Positions 6,883 to 9,683 of a stretch of 9,683 nucleotides of DNA are shown here, piece by piece. The notes below the pieces were generated by a model. The model did not search any database. It had not been told where the DNA came from and worked only from the letters and a program-made list of their open reading frames with translations. This DNA is from Ruminococcaceae bacterium UBA1236 (GTDB taxonomy: Bacteria; Bacillota; Clostridia; Oscillospirales; Acutalibacteraceae): NCBI GenBank assembly GCA_002309055.1, contig DBWO01000037.1, forward strand, positions 22,613 through 32,295, in the 5' to 3' direction. Made by a program: the position numbers and the translations under genes. Positions within the stretch are counted from its first letter, which is position 1, and the number at the start of each line of letters is the position of its first letter.

Positions 6883-8670
6883 TCAATCTCCGGGCTCAGT
6901 CACTGTATCATCATCAGGGCCTGTGTCGCCGCCCTCGGGGGGAGTATCGGGACCGTCCTCGGGCACATCCTGCCCGCTGTCGCCCGAACCGGATGTGACG
7001 GGGTTGCCGTCGGCATCGAGGAATGTGATTTCATCTGTTTCATCTGCTCCGGCGAGGAAACTGTATGAGCCGTCGGAAAGCACTGTGTATTGCTTGCCGG
7101 CGTAAACAGCGGTGCCGTTCGCGGCTTCCTCACAAGCGCCTTCAACGCGTTTCATGCCGGGATTTGTAAGCAGGAGCGCCTTTTCTACGGCGAGCTTCGC
7201 GTTAACCATAGGCAGGTCATTAAGCTCATAGCTGCCCATATAATCAGCCGTTTTATTTGCCACGGCGACTTTATCTGAGGATGAAACAAGAATATCCTTG
7301 ACCTCTTTCGCGGTGAAAGAGGGATTAATGCCGAAAAGCATCGCGGCAACGGCTGTTACAACGGGAGTTGCCATTGATGTGCCGCTCATATAGCGGTAAG
7401 TGCCGTCCGCGGCGCAGCTGAAAACCTGCACACCGGGCGCGGCAATCTCAACATAGGGCCCTACATTTGAGAAATATGCCTGGGTGTATTTGCCGTTAAA
7501 ATCATTTTGCGCGGCGCCTACCAGCATTATATGATTTATTATATCATCTTTACTTACTCTGTGCAAGCCCGTAAAGATATATCCGGAATGAACAGCGGCA
7601 AATAGACCGGCGTTCACGGCATCGATTCTGCTTCCGCCGCCGTTTCCGTTGCCTGCCGCCTCGAGAACGAGGAACTCATATCCCCTGCCGAGCATCGCGG
7701 CAACGGCGTATGAATAAAGGTAGCCGTCAAACATGAATGTGCGAACGGAAAGTGAGGAGGAATCCTCAGGGACGGAATTTGATTTACCCACGGAGTAGTT
7801 TATAACCTTAGCGCCGGCTTTAACCTCATTGACAAGGCTGAAAATAAGCGAGATTTCATCGTTCCATCTCTGGTCCTCATCGGGCATCCAGTCCTGATAC
7901 ACTATGGGAGCGCCCGGGAAAACACCGCAGATGCCCTCTGCGTTATTCTGAATGGCGGATACTATTCCGGGCACGTGTGTACCGTGATCACCGGGGCGGT
8001 TGCGCCTTTGCTGTTTTGAATTCGGGAAAGAAATGAGACCGGCGAGATCGGGATGCTCCGCATTGACACCGCTGTCAACAATGCCGACAGTGGTTTTCTT
8101 TATAAGCGGCAGATAATCCCACGCCTGCCTCGCGTCAATTGACTCGAGCCACCAGTTATTAAGAGCGGGCGAAAGCTCATCCCACCCGGCGCGCGGGCCG
8201 GGATTATTATCAAACGGGTCATCGGGAGTGAGGCAGTCACTCATCTCGGAAACGGTGAGAGGAGCCGCCATTAGCACTTCGTCATTCTCTTCAAGGCGTT
8301 CGCACTCCGCTATCATATCCGCAGCGGAAGAGAAATAATCCGACACAACGTAAAGGTCTACGGGCGTGCACCAGCCCAGCGCTTTGAGCCCCTCACGGGC
8401 AAAAAGAGAATATCTCTGAAAGAATCCGGCGGAGGGATCAAGGATGAGCACAAGCTTGTTTTTTGCGAAAGCCGATGTGCTGTCAAAAAAACCGAGGGAG
8501 GAGTAATCAATATCCTTCCTGTATTCCTCGTTTACGGAATTCTGAGTTACGGGCATGCCGAAAAGAAGCGTTGTGAACATATCGGGAAGGCTCTGCATAC
8601 CGGGGAATGTGAGCGTGCCGAAACCCATTACAGCGGAAATAAGCAATGAGACTATTTTGGTAATAATCAT
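6883..8670 (-). CDS. Secreted subtilisin-like serine protease (S8 family)
   Basis: This exported endopeptidase has 595 residues. Residues 1-23 look like a signal peptide with a weakly charged start (MIITK). A region of about 165 residues (27-190) precedes the catalytic domain and is not a recognisable standard I9 prodomain. The catalytic residues are D199 (VGIVDSGV), H229 (GDHGTHVPGI), oxyanion N341 (EAAGN) and S432 (SGTSMATP), so the triad is intact. The usual HGTHVAG is HGTHVPG here. After the domain (ends about 500) comes a short region, then a tail rich in Gly, Pro, Asp and Glu (558-595). It has no LPXTG signal, dockerin or transmembrane anchor, so the enzyme is probably released or loosely held. 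The ATG at 8670 overlaps the transporter stop as ATGA. The GGAG site before it lies within the end of the transporter gene, which suggests coupled translation. Confidence 0.93.
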   Translation of the reverse strand: MIITKIVSLLISAVMGFGTLTFPGMQSLPDMFTTLLFGMPVTQNSVNEEYRKDIDYSSLGFFDSTSAFAKNKLVLILDPSAGFFQRYSLFAREGLKALGWCTPVDLYVVSDYFSSAADMIAECERLEENDEVLMAAPLTVSEMSDCLTPDDPFDNNPGPRAGWDELSPALNNWWLESIDARQAWDYLPLIKKTTVGIVDSGVNAEHPDLAGLISFPNSKQQRRNRPGDHGTHVPGIVSAIQNNAEGICGVFPGAPIVYQDWMPDEDQRWNDEISLIFSLVNEVKAGAKVINYSVGKSNSVPEDSSSLSVRTFMFDGYLYSYAVAAMLGRGYEFLVLEAAGNGNGGGSRIDAVNAGLFAAVHSGYIFTGLHRVSKDDIINHIMLVGAAQNDFNGKYTQAYFSNVGPYVEIAAPGVQVFSCAADGTYRYMSGTSMATPVVTAVAAMLFGINPSFTAKEVKDILVSSSDKVAVANKTADYMGSYELNDLPMVNAKLAVEKALLLTNPGMKRVEGACEEAANGTAVYAGKQYTVLSDGSYSFLAGADETDEITFLDADGNPVTSGSGDSGQDVPEDGPDTPPEGGDTGPDDDTVTEPGD

Positions 8671-9566
8671 TTTCTCTTCTCCTTAACCGGAATTTGAGTG
8701 ACAACTATTCCTGTAAACATAATCACGCATCCGAGCAGTACTCTGGATGTCAGAATGTCCCCGAGAATGAGCCAACCGAATATCGCGGCAAAAACACTTT
8801 CGAGGCACATAAGAAGCGAGGCGAGAGCAGGGTCCGTTGTCTTCTGCCCGAAAATCTGGAAAGTGAAACCGAGCGCACACGAGGCAAGACCCGCGTAAAG
8901 AATTGTGACGGAATTTGAGAGGACAACGTGAATATCGAAATCCTCGAAAAACGGCATAAGAATAAGTGAGGCGATGCCTGCCACAAGAAACTGGGCACAC
9001 GAGAGGGCAACATTGTTGACCTTGGTGCAGAAATAATCGACAACGCGGATATGCACGGCGAAACATACGGCGCAGGCAAGAGCAAAAAGCTCGCCGTGAC
9101 CGATTTTGCCGAACCCGCCGCCCATCATGCAGATGAAATAAAGGCCTGCCATACCGAGCGCAACGCCTATCCAGATATTGAGCCCCGCTCTTTTATGCAG
9201 GAATATTCCGAAAACAGGCACAAGTATCATATAAAGGGCGGTAATGAAAGCCACTTTACCCGCAGCTATATCAAAGGTAAACGCATGCTGCTGAAGATTG
9301 GTGCCGGCAAACAGCGCCGCTCCGCACGCGAGGCCTCCCCTGACAACGCCTTTGAAATCAAAAGGCTTTTTTTCGCCCTGTTTATTTTCGTGTTTATGAG
9401 AAATGACAACCGCAGGGATAAGCACAAGCCCTCCCAACAGAAGGCGGATGCCGTTAAATGTCAGTGTACCGGCAGACGCGCCGGCCTTCTGGGCCACAAA
9501 AGACAAGCCCCATATAACCGCGGCGGCTATACAAAAAATCGGCCCTTTAATTTTGCTCTTCTCCAT
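8667..9566 (-). CDS. EamA/DMT-superfamily transporter (ten-helix drug/metabolite transporter)
   Basis: This inner-membrane permease belongs to a family that usually exports amino acids, nucleosides or other metabolites; the substrate cannot be inferred. From the ATG at 9566 it has 299 residues, the typical length of a two-EamA-repeat protein. That start has AGGA 8 nt upstream. The frame extends to 9623 but would then run through a terminator hairpin and add a non-hydrophobic leader. About ten hydrophobic helices are seen. The first EamA repeat starts at AAAVIWGLSFVAQK (14-27) and includes TALYMILVPVFGIFLHKR; the second ends with CLESVFAAIFGWLILGD and a basic tail (PVKEKRK). The last codon and stop overlap the protease start as ATGA. 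The gene begins directly after a terminator, so its transcription source is unclear. Family is secure, substrate unknown. Confidence 0.92.
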   Translation of the reverse strand: MEKSKIKGPIFCIAAAVIWGLSFVAQKAGASAGTLTFNGIRLLLGGLVLIPAVVISHKHENKQGEKKPFDFKGVVRGGLACGAALFAGTNLQQHAFTFDIAAGKVAFITALYMILVPVFGIFLHKRAGLNIWIGVALGMAGLYFICMMGGGFGKIGHGELFALACAVCFAVHIRVVDYFCTKVNNVALSCAQFLVAGIASLILMPFFEDFDIHVVLSNSVTILYAGLASCALGFTFQIFGQKTTDPALASLLMCLESVFAAIFGWLILGDILTSRVLLGCVIMFTGIVVTQIPVKEKRK

Positions 9567-9579
9567 GATGCACATCCTG

Positions 9580-9613
9580 AAAAAACTGCCCACAGCAAAG
9601 CGCTGTGGGCAGT
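9580..9613 (-). terminator. Intrinsic terminator directly before the transporter gene
   Basis: A perfect 12-bp GC-rich stem (9585-9596 with 9602-9613, ACTGCCCACAGC and its complement) has a 5-nt loop and is followed on the minus strand by a run of T (9580-9585). It begins 13 nt after the stop codon of the gene at the right edge. The run of T ends only a few bases before the transporter ribosome site. Confidence 0.92.
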
Positions 9614-9626
9614 AGGAAATCAATAA

Positions 9627-9683
9627 TTATTCAGCTGCTTCCTCAGCCGCTTCGGCAACTTCTTCTTTTACTTCTTCAACTGG
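9627..9683 (-). CDS. C-terminal end of an unidentified protein with an acidic Ala/Glu tail
   Basis: Eighteen codons and a TAA stop are read inward from the right edge: PVEEVKEEVAEAAEEAAE. The reading is supported by the stop codon and by the intrinsic terminator 13 nt further on. Acidic alanine/glutamate tails of this kind occur on several highly expressed bacterial proteins, including some ribosomal proteins and chaperones, but eighteen low-complexity residues cannot name the gene. Confidence 0.6.
   Translation of the reverse strand, partial: PVEEVKEEVAEAAEEAAE

Noticed and set aside
6855..6890. Small hairpin (CCGGA with TCCGG) between the protease and alpha-glucosidase genes, as a terminator.
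   Set aside because: Five base pairs with no T-run; too weak to separate the genes into different transcription units.
6353..7105. Long open frame of 250 codons on the plus strand.
   Set aside because: It lies antisense across the end of the protease gene and the start of the alpha-glucosidase gene, both secure by catalytic motifs, and its translation shows no recognisable domain.
9567..9623. Longer transporter start at 9623.
   Set aside because: The extra 19 residues would be translated through a strong terminator hairpin and do not resemble an EamA N-terminus. The ATG at 9566 has a suitable ribosome site.

Overview
The window reads as a piece of a bacterial chromosome from an anaerobic Firmicute, most likely an uncultured gut-type clostridium. 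This is inferred from Gram-positive-style AGGAG ribosome sites, a membrane-anchored PrsA/SurA-like foldase, a clostridial-looking RluA-family enzyme and near-balanced base composition. No ribosomal RNA or complete marker gene is present, so the taxonomy is a guess. Every gene I can support lies on the minus strand, so transcription runs from high to low coordinates. I see no mobile element, CRISPR array, tRNA or phage gene.

In transcription order, the right edge holds only the acidic C-terminal 18 residues of an unidentified protein. It is followed by a textbook intrinsic terminator (9580-9613) that abuts the ribosome site of the next gene. Then comes a tight four-gene run: an EamA/DMT-family ten-helix transporter (8667-9566), a secreted S8 subtilisin-like protease joined to it by an ATGA overlap (6883-8670), a GH13 alpha-glucosidase of the oligo-1,6-glucosidase type (5168-6844), and an AqpZ-type aquaporin (4491-5150). 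The run ends at a strong hairpin terminator (4402-4448).

An RluA-family 23S/tRNA pseudouridine synthase follows (3377-4345), with its own promoter and a puzzling start site where the best-placed initiation codon is ATA. After an AT-rich promoter region lies a membrane-anchored parvulin-type peptidyl-prolyl isomerase (1465-3210). Its leader can fold into a 15-bp stem that covers part of the ribosome site, and its protein seems to carry two parvulin-like domains, the first degenerate and split by an acidic low-complexity insert. A 14-bp hairpin (1405-1448) separates it from two overlapping genes of unknown function at the left edge: a four-helix membrane protein (780-1358) and a membrane-anchored, cysteine-containing extracytoplasmic protein cut by the window edge (1-787).

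Much of the content concerns the cell envelope (transport, secreted proteolysis, extracytoplasmic folding, water flux). I found no clear new multi-gene system. The most rewarding oddities are the foldase leader hairpin, the duplicated and degenerate parvulin domain, the ATA-start question in the pseudouridine synthase gene, and the terminator placed directly before the transporter-protease pair.
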